NCBI RefSeq assembly: GCF_002999335.1
Contig: NW_020312749.1
Coordinates: 62,001 to 126,000 of the forward strand
DNA from: Cyclospora cayetanensis
Lineage: Eukaryota; Apicomplexa; Conoidasida; Eucoccidiorida; Eimeriidae
Direction: 5' to 3'
Length of the DNA stretch: 64,000 nt
In this document: positions 1-12,100 of the stretch, piece by piece
Layout of the letters: each line of letters starts with the position of its first letter
How positions within the stretch are numbered: position 1 is the stretch's first letter
Position numbers and translations under genes: made by a program
Notes under the pieces: generated by a model
Databases searched by the model: none
What the model was told of the DNA's origin: nothing
Seen by the model: only the letters and a program-made list of their open reading frames with translations

Positions 1-45
1 GCAGCGTAGGAGGCGGCACGCTGATGCAGTGTGCACGAGTGCACT

Positions 46-2092
46 TTAGAGTAGGAGGCCGTTTGACGAAGGGGGGCACAAGTGTGCCGCTGTATCAATT
101 ATGAAGGTGGGAAGGGGGGGCCTGGCAGCGGGGGAGCAGCTCAGGCTGCCGATCGAGGCGCTGGTGCGAGCTTTACCGTCGACCTCTTTCGCGTCAGCTC
201 TGCTTACGTGGCTGCTTGCACCAGCGGCTGCAGCAGCAAAAGCCTCACGCAGCTGCTCGTTACCTGTGACGCCCGTCAGGCAGAGGCAGCTCTGTAGCGC
301 AGAGGAGGCGGCGAACGCGATGTCTGTCAGGAGCGAGTCTCCGACTACCAGCACGCGATTCAAGTCTTCGCCTTCTGTGCAGGAAAAACAGCAATGGAAA
401 GCGATCCCAGACGAGCGGTCTCCTCGAGCGACACCCACGAGCCGCCTCGCCATGCGCACAGACGCTCTCCGTCGTCTCCTCGTGGATACAAATCGGCGGG
501 CATGAAAACTAGCGAGACACATCCACGACGCTTCCTTCCCTTGCCCCCGTGGCTTCAAGAAACATGCGCTTAAAGCATCCTTACCTAGAGCCTCCAAGAC
601 AAGCTGCTGCATTTGCTCCGAAGGCTTGCCCATGAGGACTGGCTGCGCTCTGCAGGCCGCTGCAACTGCAGCCACCATCGTTCCTGCGCCTGCCCACTTC
701 TGCAGCATCACAAAGCGCCACAAGAATGAAGACTTTGTCGCAGGAGCCTCCGGATCTCTGCCATCCAACGCACTTCCTGCTCACCCCCTCCCCTCAGCCA
801 GCCTGAACCCTCGCTCGTCTGCGATTTTTTTACGTGCCAAGGCACGAAAAAGCGTCACTACACACGATACATCTCTGAGAGAGGCACCTGTTTGGTTGAA
901 AAGTTGCCAAGAGGATCTATGTTGGTGCCAATGAACTGTGCGCCGCAGCTATTTATGTAGAGCTGCGCAGTTTGCAGCTTCTTGTAAGAAAAGCGGCGGT
1001 CAAGACCAACCACGACAAAATCCACGTCGGGCTGTACGGACACCTCTGGGTCGTTCCCAAAGTCGATTTCTTCGTACACTTCTGAGCAGCCACATCGATT
1101 TCGCGAATAAAAGAGGCCGCATTTCACACAGAGGGAGCACGCAACGGAACGCATGCATGCTGTTCCCAACCCTCCTGTATCTCGCAAGCAACCACGCGGC
1201 AAGGCGGCTCGAATTGGGAAGCTGTCTCCTTCCTCTCCGGGTGCCGTGTGTCTACCTTCTTGGCCTCCAAAGGCATCGATGCCGTTACTGCGCAGCTCTT
1301 CAAGGAGGCCTTCTTCGCCAACAACGTAGACGCGAGAGCTCTTGTTGGACTGGTGCATGGCTTTCTTTTGCTGTTTGCGTATGTACTTGGCCGTAGAGTA
1401 GCTCGTACATAGAACCTGCGACACACACGCACACACACACGCATTTACAGGAGCTCTGGAGACACGGGAAACCATGGGCAGCTTGGAAAGCTCCAAAGCC
1501 ACCTTGCGAAGAGAGGAGAGCATCTGGGGAGCTCAGCGAGAAAGCGGAAACGTCGAAGGGAATGTCAAGGATTTAGGGAGAAGCGATCCTTGACCTGCTG
1601 CTCTGTGCAAGGGACGCCCAGCGTCTGGAGCTTCGCAACAAAGCCTTTGCGGCTCAAAGTGCTGTTGTTTGTCAGGTAGTAGACGCTTTTGTGTTGCTTG
1701 TTGCCTGTTGGAGGTGTGCTCGCAGTGCTGCTGGCTGCAGGGGTAGTGAGAGTGCCGCTCATGGGGGTAGGGGTGGAGGGAGTGGTGGAGGCACTCTCCT
1801 CGTTCGCCCTCTGGCGAGGCGTTCGCTGCAGCTGCTGCAGCATCGCCTTGATGCCTGGCAGCAGTTTGTTCCCGTGCCAAAGAACCCCGTCGCAGTCGAA
1901 GACGAAGACATCGAATCGCTCCAGCAACGCCGCTGCTGCAATCCTTTGCTGGCAGAGCTCATTTGCCACTGCTTCTCCGGCTGACGAAGACGCAGAGGCT
2001 GCTGCAGAGGCCGCTGCAGAGGCTGCTGCTACTGCTTCTCCGGGTGTATGGACAACAAGAGACACAGCAGCAGGAGGGGGGGGGCCCGTCAT
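46..2092 (-). CDS. HAD-superfamily phosphatase (phosphoglycolate / 4-nitrophenylphosphatase type)
   Basis: Five exons, complement(join(46..374, 585..699, 888..1081, 1256..1415, 1595..2092)), give 431 residues with all phases consistent. HAD motif I is at residues 61-72, with nucleophile Asp66 and Asp68 in FDCDG. Motif II follows in the same exon (YLTNNST). The motif III Lys is K309 in MGKPSEQM, and motif IV is VVGDSLLTD, with D335 and D340. The order and the GAGT-x-GKPS segment match the eukaryotic PGP/PDXP-type C2-capped phosphatases, which hydrolyse 2-phosphoglycolate and similar small phosphoesters in the cytosol. A Ser/Thr/Pro/Ala-rich insert of about 35 residues lies between motifs I and II, and the first 50 residues are Ala-rich. 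Both are coccidian-style low-complexity additions to a core usually near 300 residues. The ATG at 2092 is the first in frame. The family is clear; the exact substrate is not. Confidence 0.88.
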
Positions 2093-3032
2093 CTTTCTGC
2101 CTGCTGTCGACGGCACCTGCCTTACGGCAAGCCACGGAGGACTCTTCAAAGGGAGGGAAAATTATTTGAAAGGGCGATACGTGAAGAAAATGCAGCAAGG
2201 AATGCGGAAACTCTCCCCCGCTGCACGTGAGCCGCAAAAATCGCCCCCTTGCCGAAGAGCTGCGCGGTAGAAACCTCGACAGCAAAGCGCCCTAACACTC
2301 CAGTCTTTGCCACTCCCCTCCCCCGCCTCCTTCACCTTTTCTAAATTCGAAAATCAGCGCTAATTAACGGCTAGAAGCGCTCGGTGAGTAGCTGCTGCTG
2401 GCAAGGCTTGAACCAGCGCTTTCGAAGCTGGATAGAACCCTGGTATTGAGGGAAGCACCTGTACACCTCCTGTTCCTTGAGGAGGCTCAATTCCCCTCTC
2501 GGTTCGTCTTCCATAAAGATTGCCTTCTTCATTTACGGTGAAAACGCGATGCACTTCACGAGGCATGTGCCGCCGAAGAGACTCGCAGCCTCCCAATCCG
2601 AAGGGGGGGCCCCCCCGTCCCCATATGGCGAAGGGAGACTCGCCGCGAGGGGGCCCCCCCCTCCCCCCCTATTCCCCTACTCCCCTCGCTTTCTACACAA
2701 AAGCGTCTAGCCGCTGTCGGCGTTGCTCATTCCCTCTTGAAGCTACTGCCTTTTCTGGCGAGTCTATTCAGCGATCAAACGCGTGGCTTTCTCCCCAAGC
2801 CGCCCCCTCGCCTCGCAGACAAGGCAGTAGCAACGACCAGCAGCAGCAACAGCAAATCGACGGCAGCTACAGGAAAGGGCGAAGGAGCCGCTGCCGCGAC
2901 ATCGGCAGCGGCTGGAGAAGAAGAGGAGACATCTGCTCGACTGCAAGGCTTTTTTCAAGCGGCTCGCGATGCTCCTCCCCCCGCTCTAGAGCTTTCTCTA
3001 CTGCTGCTGCACGGGCTCCCGTGCAGCAGCAG
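2093..3032. other. Intergenic stretch between divergent genes
   Basis: This separates the start of the minus-strand phosphatase from the start of the plus-strand gene at 3033, so both promoters should lie here. It holds a perfect G7C7 palindrome at 2603-2616 and a second G/C run at 2649-2665. Open frames continue through 2737-3032, but none has an ATG supported by splice sites. I see no TATA-like or other recognisable element. Confidence 0.5.
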
Positions 3033-6000
3033 ATGCCGCAGATGCCTCTGCGACTTTTGCTGCTGCACTCCCTCTGCGCCAGAAGCCGACTGGGGAGAGT
3101 CTGCGCATTAGCCTGCCTGAGCTGCTTGTGCTGCCTGCATGCGACAGCAGCAGCTTCAGCGGGGGTGAACTCGTTCGGCGTCGGCGGCGATTGCCGTCCT
3201 GCCACTGCTGCTACTCTTACTGCCGCTACTCTTACTGCTGTTGCTCAGACACTTGGCGCGAACGGAGGCGGCACCTTGCGGCAGCTGCAACGCGTCGCCT
3301 TCTGCACAAGTGTACGTACAGCGCCTGCGTCAGCAGGACCTACCTCAGGTAATGGTGCAGCTGTGTCTCTTCATTCTCTGAGCGCCTCGACACCACAGCA
3401 GCCGCAGCAGCAGCAGACATCGCGTCTCTTCGCTCATCACCCCCAAAAGAAAGGGGCGAAGCACTGGAATCGCACAAGACCTAAGAAAGTAAGGAGGCAA
3501 GGCTTTCCTTCCGGGGGGGGGGGTGTCGAACGTGCGTGTGTCGGAAATCGCGTCTGCTGCAGCCAGCTGCGCATGGCTCCAAGGAGGCTTCTTAAGCGAA
3601 GATTTACAGGGGACCAGACGGACGGAAAGCCAGCGCTGCGGTGCTCTGTCACGTCTTTTTTTGCTGCAGACACGGCCCTCTGCAATCAACAGCAAGCCAA
3701 CGCCGCACCAGAAGAATCCCACCGAATACGCGAACGCTCCGCCGGAGTACCTCTCCGTGCCGGTAAGAGTCTGGGGTGGCAGCAAGCGCTGAATTTTTTT
3801 GTGTGACCAAAGGGGTCTCACAAGCTGCATTCCGCGCGGCGATGAAAAGCACGCGTTGGAGCGCCTTTTGAGCGTGCTGAGTGGCTGAGTGCCTTTTTCC
3901 CCTTGAGTGTAGGACGCCGAAGGCTTGGCAGCCTTGCAAGCGGCGCCATTGCAACAGTTGATGCTCCTCTTGCAGCAACTGCCCCTGCAGTATCGGCGAG
4001 GTAGCGGCACTTTGCTCAAAACACCTGTACCTTGTGACATCCGCATGCCGCGCATAGCGAGAGCCGCTGCCGCAGCTATTGCCGCCGCAGCAGAGGCCTC
4101 TAACGCAGAAGAAGCAGCCGCAGCAGCAGCTGCGGCTGCACCAGCGTTCCCCGAAGAAGCTGCGCAGTATGCGAAAACACTGCGCGTTGCTGCAGAGGCA
4201 GCAGCTGCGCGAGCAGCTGCTGCCTCTGCCAGGATCGTTGGCGCGGAGGGGGTGCCTGTCGTGGCAGCTGCGGCTGCTGCACCTGACACCCCCGCTGCCA
4301 AGCTGCTGCAACGGCATGCCCAACAAGCAGAACTGCACCAGCTGCTGCAGCAGCTCCAGCAGCTGGCGCTGGCGAAGGTAGGACTGTGCTGCTGCTGCTG
4401 CTCTCTACAGGGGCGAACAAACTCCTGTAAAGCGGCTGTCCACCTCTTCGCTCTCTTCACACCCTCAATAGCTCCCGCAAAGGCCGTCTGCCAACCCCCT
4501 GCCTTTCGCTAGAGGCTCCGCTCTTTCCTAACGCCGCCTTCGCAACGCGATTCTCTAACGCTGCCTGCAGCTTTTCTGGATGCGTATCTATCTATGTATT
4601 ATATGTTTATATATATGTTGATGTGTATATGCTTTCATATATGTATATGTGTGTATGTTTTCTTTTATGCATATGTGTACATGTTTTCATATATGTACAT
4701 GTATGCATGCTTTTTATGTATATGTATGTATGTGTATATGTTTTCATATATGTATATGTGTGCATGCTTTTTATGTATATGTATGTATGTTTTTGTTTGG
4801 ATGTATACATGTTTGTATATATGTATGTATATGTATGCATATATGTATATATGTATATACATATATATATGTGTACAAATATGCATGTATGTATATACGT
4901 ATACATGTATGCATATATGTATACATGTATGCATATATATGTGTATGTATATATGTATGCATATATATATATATATAGATTGATGTGTCTGTGTGTGAAT
5001 TCGCTAGGAGGATGCGGTGCTGGCCAAATTGACACGTCACCTGCAAGTTGCTGTTACGCCTGTAGAAGCCCCCCGAGCCGCCGAGCTCATTGTTGGTCCC
5101 TGTACGTTTGCAATGAAGAAGAGCATTAAAAAATTAGATTTAAGTTTCTTCGCAGCGGCTTCAATCCTGGGCAAGATGACGCCCTTCCTGCAAAAGCTAC
5201 AAGCACGCCTTGTGCCACCGCAGTGGCTGCTGCAATGCCTCTTTTCTTGTTGCCTTCAAGATTGCATCTGCTGTGCTGCCTACACAAAGTGTGTTTGTAT
5301 GTACTTCAGCTTACGATGCACCCGCCGCAGGCGCAGTGGCGTCTCTCCAGGATATCGGACGGCCTGCATCCGTCTCATTCCTGTCTGATGCTGCAGCTAC
5401 TTCAGCTGGTGCTGCTGCTACTTCAGCTGGTGCTGCTGCAGCTACTTCAGCTGATGCTGCAGCTACTTCAGCTGGTGCTGCTGCAGCTACTTCAGCTGGT
5501 GCTGCAGCTACTTCAGCTGATGCTGCTGCTACTTCAGCTAATGCTGCTGCAGCTACTCCAGCTGATGCTGCTGCTACTCCAGCTGATGCTGCTGCTACTT
5601 CAGCTGCTGCTGCTGCTACTTCAGCTGCTGCTGCTGCTGCTGCAGACGGGGCAACAGCGCGTGCCCTTGTCGCCAGACGACGTGGGGTAGTGCCTTCTCT
5701 AAAGGCCTTAAAGGTCTCTCCCTTGACGCGTTTTAACCCTCTTCTGCCGCTAGAGACGCTAGACGGATTGTGGAAGGCTCTTCAGAAGCGTCGGTATACC
5801 GGTATACTCAAGCGGAAGTTAGGGCACGCGCAGGCGCTTGCCCGTAGGCTGGAGGTGAGGAGGTTTGGGCTGCTATTTTTGCTGCTGCTACTACTACTCT
5901 TATTGCTGTTGCTACTACTACTATTACTCCTGCTGCTACTACTATTATTATTGTTGCTACTACTACTCTTATTGCTGTTGCTACTACTACTATTATTACT

Positions 6001-7436
6001 GCTGTTACTACTACTATTATTATTGTTGCTACTACTACTCTTATTGCTGTTGCTACAGCTACTATTACTGCTGCTACTACTACTATTACTGCTATTGCTA
6101 CTACTACTATTACTGCTGTTGCTACTAGTACCATTACTGCTGCTACTACTGCTATTTCTGCTGCTACTACTACTATTACTGCTGCTACTCGTACTATTAC
6201 TGCTGCTACTACTACTATTTCCGCTGCTACTACTACTATTACTGCTGCTACTACTGCTACTATTACTGCTACTACTCGTACTATTACTGCTGCTACTACT
6301 ACTATTTTTATTGTTGCTACTACTGCTACTATTGCTGTTGCTACTACTACTATTACTGCTGCTACTACTACTATTACTGCTGCTGCTACTACTATTACTG
6401 CTGCTACTACTACTATTACTACTACTAGTACTGCCGCTGCTACTACTACCAATACTGCTGCTGCACTGTTCCTGTGGTAGCGCTTGATGGGGATTCGTCT
6501 GAGAGACGCACTCTCTCAGCGGGTTGTGTGCTGCTGGCCTTTTGCCCCTCACCTCTCCAAGACTTATCTGTGGCAATCACTGTTGCAGGCTGACGGCGTT
6601 GGTGCCAGTGCAATACTAGAAGATGGAGCTCTCGAGCACTACGGCGTGTTGCGAGACCTCCCCAACACCAACTACGTTCCCCTTTATCTGCACAGACACT
6701 CCAGGCCCTGGGAACCCCCCGAAGCCGCAGCTGTGGCTGCTGCTGCTGCTGCTGTGGCTGTTGCTGCAGAAACGGGGGATGCGAGGCAGCAAGCGGAGGC
6801 GGCTAGAGCCTCCGCGCGCGCAAGGGCAGCCCTTCGGAACGCTGCAATGCAGAGGCTGCAGGTATTCTGCGACTTCCTGAGAAGATATACAGCTGTCTGT
6901 CTGTGGAGGGTTATTCGTGGCATCAAGCTGCAAGCTCCCCGCGTATTTAAACTGCACCAGGGCATGCAGCAACAGCTCAACAGAAGACGCAGTGTGCTTT
7001 TGCGACGCAGGATCTCGGCTTCGTGACTTCTGACGGCGTCCTCGACCTGCTCAAGATACGCTCGCTGCAGGCTGCGCTGCAGCAGCAGCCTGCGCTTCCA
7101 CGTCAGCTCTCCGTAGCAGAGCAACAACAACTGCTGCTGCAGCGGCGGCTTCAGCCTAAGTACCGCTTCACACGCATCGTTCAGCGAGTCACGACACACG
7201 CGCGAGCAGCAGCAGCCAACATGAATTTCCCCATTTTAGGGACAAAGAAACGCCGCAAGGCAGAAGCCGCAGCACTTACTGCAGCAGCAGCTGCCGCAAG
7301 CACTCCTGAGGAAGGCGGTGTCTTCACGATGCCTTCGCAAGTTTCCCTTGGGGGTCGCAGCTGGAAGGGTGCCTCGCAAGAGCAACAGGAGGTGACGCCA
7401 ACGCAACCCCCAGAGCAACAGCAACAGCAGCAACAG

Positions 7437-7495
<59 letters not shown>

Positions 7496-9133
7496 GCAAG
7501 AAGATCCCTCAGAGCAAGAGCAGCAACCGCAGCAAAAGCAGCCCCTTCATGACGGGGGGATACCTGCTGTGACAAAGAGACTGGGAAGCGCACTGAGGCG
7601 CATGCAGAAAAAGCAGCTCCTGCAGCAGCAGTTGCGGCTCAAGCAGCATCAGGATCAGCAGGAGAGGGTTCGGCTGCTGCAGCTAGCAGCAGAGGTGACA
7701 GGGGTGTTTGACGCTTTGGCGAAGGCCGATTACCCCGAGTATGCGCCTATTAGGGATGTTGCGGAACTGGGTAAGCTGTAACAGTTGCTGCTGCGATTTC
7801 TCTTGATGCTCTTCTTCGTCCCTTGTGCGTGGTGGTTTCAAGCGTTTTTGGTGATGCCCCCTAGCAGCGCGACTGGCCTCTGCTGGGAGCTGCTGATCAT
7901 AAGCCTGACGTCGCTGCCGCTGCTGCTGCTGCCTTATCGCAGAGTCCTATGTGGAAGCCGAGTACAGGAGAAACTCTCTGATGGCAGACTTGCGACGCTC
8001 CTTGGAAGCTTCTCTGCAGTCGGGGGAGGCGCTGCAGCCTCTGCAGCAGCTGCAGCCAGGTAGACACCACCTCACTCGCGTCGAGGACGTGCACTGACTC
8101 TTCCCAGCGGCCTGTTCGCAAAAGCCCGACTTTCTGCCGCAAGCCTTAAAAAGCACCTTTTCTCACTGCGCAACAGGCTGTGAAAAAAAATTGGAGTTGG
8201 TCTGGGATTCTTCCTGCTTGCGTTTGTGCCCCTATCTTTTTTCTCAGAAAGCAACCTGGCGTTTTTGCAAGTGTGGCTGCGTCTGTCGAAGCGTCAGAGA
8301 AGGCGGCTTCTGATGGACGAGCTGCGAGAGCAGCAGCTGCAGCAGCCGCCTGTGCCCCTCAGGAAGCGGCGCTCGCGGCGAAGGCATGTCCAGCGCAATG
8401 AGCCAGATCCACGCCTGCTCCTACGGAGTCTACGCCACAAGTTCGCACTCGGCTTGCTGCCGCTGCCTTCGAAGGCAGCAGCGCGCCAGCCGTCGTCTTC
8501 CTGCTTTCCAGCGCGCGATTCGGCCTCGCCAGCAGCTAGCCAACTCCCCACCGAGATCGCTGATGACGCCACAAGGGCTCTCAGCTCGAGCGCTTTGCGT
8601 GCTGAGACTTCTTGCCAATCTGCCCGTCTCATGCGGCTGCCGCTACAGCGTCCCCTCGCAAGCTGCAGGAGCAGCAGCCCTTTCAGCGGTACACGGCACT
8701 TCGCAACTCCTGCAAACCTGCGAGCGACCCCTTCTGTCCACAAGCTACCCAGCAAGCGCCTCCTGCAGCTGCTGCCCGCCGAGGTGCACCGGCAACAGCA
8801 GCAGCCGCATGCAAAGAGGGTACAACAGAAGACGGGAGCCGATTTAGAGGTGGGATCTTTTGCGGCTGCATCTCGCATTGAGTTCACCGAGGCTACGGCG
8901 TGCCATGTCTCACGACGGCCTCCTGCTGCTGCAGCGATTGCACTCGTCTCCCAATCGCGTCGCAGGTGGTAGCATGCGAAGGGCTGTGGCTGTCGTTCAT
9001 ACACCTGCAGGCTCCTGAAGCGGAACCCGAACCATCGGATGGCTACAGGCCCCCCGTTCCTGCGTGGAGCTTGCGGATATTCTACGATCTCGAATATTCT
9101 CAAGAAGCAGTTGTAGAGGCACTCACCAAGTAT
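3033..9133 (+). CDS. Large multi-exon protein of unknown function, low-complexity rich
   Basis: Supported exons are 3033..3311, 3670..3762, 3913..4377, 5008 to about 5280, 5310..5854, 6589..6861, 7011..7770, 7943..8059, 8272..8849 and 8966..9133. Phases agree at all joins except that between the fourth and fifth exons, whose donor I could not fix. The start has a long hydrophobic Leu/Cys/Ala stretch after two Arg-containing turns, fitting a signal peptide or organelle presequence. The body alternates conserved-looking blocks (around 3700-3800, 5040-5200, 6590-6720, 7730-8000 and 8980-9130) with poly-Ala, a Thr-Ser-Ala repeat and a Gln tract of about 30. I recognise no domain. The 3' end is open: frames at 9369-9500, 9530-9830, 9949-10242 and 12140-12263 may be further exons. 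The gene is probably real; the function is unknown. Confidence 0.6.
4594..4978. repeat. TATATG/ATGTATG microsatellite
   Basis: About 385 bp of alternating purine-pyrimidine sequence built on TATATG and TATGTATG units. Within it, a longer unit of roughly 55-60 bp recurs with few changes between about 4620 and 4800. It sits in the intron ending at 5007. The Tyr/Met/Cys/Ile-rich frames that cross it on both strands are by-products. Confidence 0.9.
5390..5645 (+). repeat. Coding tandem repeat, Thr-Ser-Ala-Gly/Asp-Ala units
   Basis: Imperfect copies of a 15-18 bp unit built on GCTGCTACTTCAGCT are read in the frame of exon 5310-5854 as runs of A-A-T-S-A-G/D/N-A. All copies keep a multiple of three, consistent with selection for an open frame. 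The array breaks down into a pure GCT run at about 5600-5643. Confidence 0.85.
5879..6462. repeat. Long intronic trinucleotide array (TAC/TGC/TTA)
   Basis: About 585 bp of almost uninterrupted triplets (TAC, TGC, TTA, TTG and variants) lies between the donor at 5855 and the exon starting at 6589. The three plus-strand frames read mostly Leu, Tyr/Cys or Thr/Ala, and the minus frames Ser/Asn or Val. Both strands stay open for more than 500 bp, but splice phases place the array in an intron. Confidence 0.9.
7416..7502 (+). repeat. CAG/CAA tract coding poly-Gln
   Basis: About 29 CAG/CAA codons in the frame of exon 7011-7770. CAA interruptions are frequent in the middle. This is the typical coccidian homopolymer of this size. 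Confidence 0.9.
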
Positions 9134-12100
9134 GTAGGCCGCTCAGGAAAATGGGATATGTATATATATATGTCTACATATGTATATCTATACATATCTG
9201 TAAATTCGGTCATGAGTGTTACAAGGAGGGCTTAGGAGTTCCCCACTCCCGAAAGCAGAAGCGCGGTGGCAACAGGGTTACTTGGTCGAGTGAGGGGTTG
9301 CAAAAAGGCATCGCGACGTTGGATGGCTGGACTGTGTGTCGTGTGTTGGTGCAGGCACATTGAAGGGCTCACAAGAGAAGGCGCAGAGTCAGCATGGCAC
9401 TGCATGCATCTCCGCGGTAGAGTGGACGTGGGCGCCTTTGTGGACCCTGTACGTTCTTGTCACTACTGACGCTGACGTTGTTTGCTGGTTTGAAGGGGTG
9501 GTGCCGCCTTCGTGCTGTTGCTACCTTAGACATCCCACGAGAGGTTCCTGTTGCACTTGCACTTCGAGGGAACTCGCTCCACTTCCAGATGCTGCGGTGT
9601 GGTTGCCGTTTCTGGGGCCCTTGAATGGCTGGCTGTATCAACGACCTTCTTGAGCCTCTCGGCTTGCTGGTGCTGCTGCAGGTGGCAGCAGCTGTTGCAG
9701 CAGGTCATGTGCAGGCGGAAGCCGGGGTGTACAGCCAAGTGATTGCCTTCGACAAGAAAAACACAGTGGAAGAGGGGGAGTCCCCGTTTTCTGCAGTGCC
9801 TAGTGGTGGCGTCTAAAGAAAGGTTCGCCATACCAGTAGGCGCAAAAGGGGGGCTGCTGGCGTGTGCTGCGCAAAGGTTCTGGAGAGAAACTGTTCGGGG
9901 GTATTGTCTTTGCTGGTACTCATGAGCGAGCTCTAAGTAGGCCTTGGGGTGCACTGGGATTTCGGTTCAGAGGCGGGTGGGTTTGGCCTTACGTCTGAGG
10001 CTTCTGGAAGCGTGCTGCAGACTTTTCTAGAGGTCTCAGCCTACCCTTTGGGGGCAGCGCAGAGCTTAGTGTTAGGATACAATGTGCTACAGTACTTTAC
10101 TGGCACGGGTAGCGAGCCAGCTGCCACACCAGCGCTAGCAGCAGTTCTGCAGACAGACACCCTCCTACAGCTTGCATTTCGGCGTGTAGGGCTGGCAGAG
10201 GCTCTGTGTCTAACGCTGTGTTGCGTTTCAAAGCACTTATGATGCTGCATCGGGAGAGAAGAGACTGCTTTCGGCTGCTGCACTAACTGAGCTTCGCGAG
10301 CCTTCCAGGAGTGCCCCTGGTGTGGGGAGAATAACCCATAATTGTGCGTGGCGCTGTGATAAAGAGGAAGCAAACTCTGCATGCAGCCAGCTTCCTTATT
10401 TTGTCCTAGGGTAAAATTTGTGAGCCATGGAATGTAAAAGGTAGGGACTGTGCACCCCTTTGGTCCCAATGTATGAAATTCTGCAAGACTGGACAGTCTT
10501 AGTATGAGGTAATCCTCTACCAGCGGTTATTCACAGCACCTTCGTCGCAGAGCACCTTAACCCCTGCAACTAACAAGCAGCCCACGTTGAAATGAGACGA
10601 ACTGCAGAGCACCTGTACAGGTTGCAAATAATACAGGCCCAACCAACGGTCACCTCGCTTCCGGAATTTCTGTTGATTGCCTGTGGCCGCTCTCAAAACG
10701 TAGAGCATGCAAGTGGAGACAATGCAGTGCAAAAGCCTCTTAACTGAGGCACCTTTAATGTCCCTCTCACGCCAAGTTAACTCAAATCAGGTCCCTCGCT
10801 TTAGCCATTGCAACGCTCCGTCTAGGGTCTCCGTGGGCTTAATAATTTGACTTTAAATTTAACACACACTTCATAGAGTTGTCAACTATCCCTAAAACGC
10901 GTCCTCTTTCCCCTGCCATCAACCCTCACAGCTCCGGCATGAGGGGAGGGGGGGAGGGCGAGCGTTCGCGTAGATGCACCGCCTAAGCGCACTCCGAGAA
11001 TTCATAGCACGTTGTACACTGCATCTAGCGCACACGCACACAAATTGATTACCTCTTGCTGTATTGAGCTGCCCTTGCTTTTCAATTAACAAGGCATATA
11101 AAGAGACAGTCACTCATTGAATTCTTCGATAATCCTACGCTACTGAATATTAACTGATGTATTGCAAAGTGATATAGTCTAGCTTCTCCCGCTATATTCT
11201 ATGAGTTGGTCAGCAGGTTTGGCTCCAAGTACAAGGACTGATTTCCCGTGCATTTTATTTGCGTGAAACTGTGGAAGACTGGTGGACGATGCATGGAGCG
11301 CTCAGAGGGGGCAACAACGCTCACAGTGGCTAGTTTTCCTTGTTCTCACACACCGGAACTGTGCTTTGTAAGGGTGAGGAATGCACGTTTGTCTAAAAGA
11401 CTGAATATTTTTATTGCATGCTCTGATAGAGTTCTGTGGCTGAGGCATTTTTATGATGGAGACCCTAGGAGGAACGGTAGAGCTGCCATAAATCGGGAGG
11501 AACACTGCATTGTGGAGTGTGTGTGGCTTGTTTCTTGAAACATTGTGGCCTGCAGGAGACGTTCGAATATCTCCAAAATGTCGATCAATGACGTGTACCT
11601 GCTTTAGTAGCAAATTTTGGGGGCTGCAGAGCCGCACGGTGTTTGTGAGCACAAGGTCTGTGGCGTCGACGTAAGACGTTTAAAGGAGCAGCACCTCTAT
11701 GAACCAGAGGAAAAACGTCGTTATTCTAAGTTTTACACCTGAGTCGGGAAGGGACGTAGCGCCTCATAGAGATCGACAATATTCAATACCCTCCATGACG
11801 TAGGCATGGTCACACTACATAGGCGCCCGTGCAGGGAATGCATCGAATTTTCGCTTACTAGGCAGCGCATCCGTGCTCGGTGCATTTTCTTGGTAAAAGC
11901 AAGCCTAAATTAGAGCCAGGAAGTAATGTGTAGACTCAAAGAAATGAAACCGTTGAGGACATGTCTTACCATGCACGGTGATCTCCTGCTGTTGAGATCC
12001 CCACAAAGGAGGGGCACAGGTAATGATGGCTAGCAGAAAAGCCGTGAACGCATTCTTGAAACACTAGAAAAGATTAATCGGGAGGCAACAATGCTGTCTT

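Noticed and set aside
4594..5129. Several overlapping Tyr/Met/Cys/Ile-rich frames on both strands
   Set aside because: These are by-products of the TATATG microsatellite.
5210..6487. 425-residue frame with more than 200 Leu in a row, and matching Ser/Asn and Val frames on the minus strand
   Set aside because: The Leu part is the intronic triplet array. The donor at 5855 and the next exon at 6589 join in phase without it.
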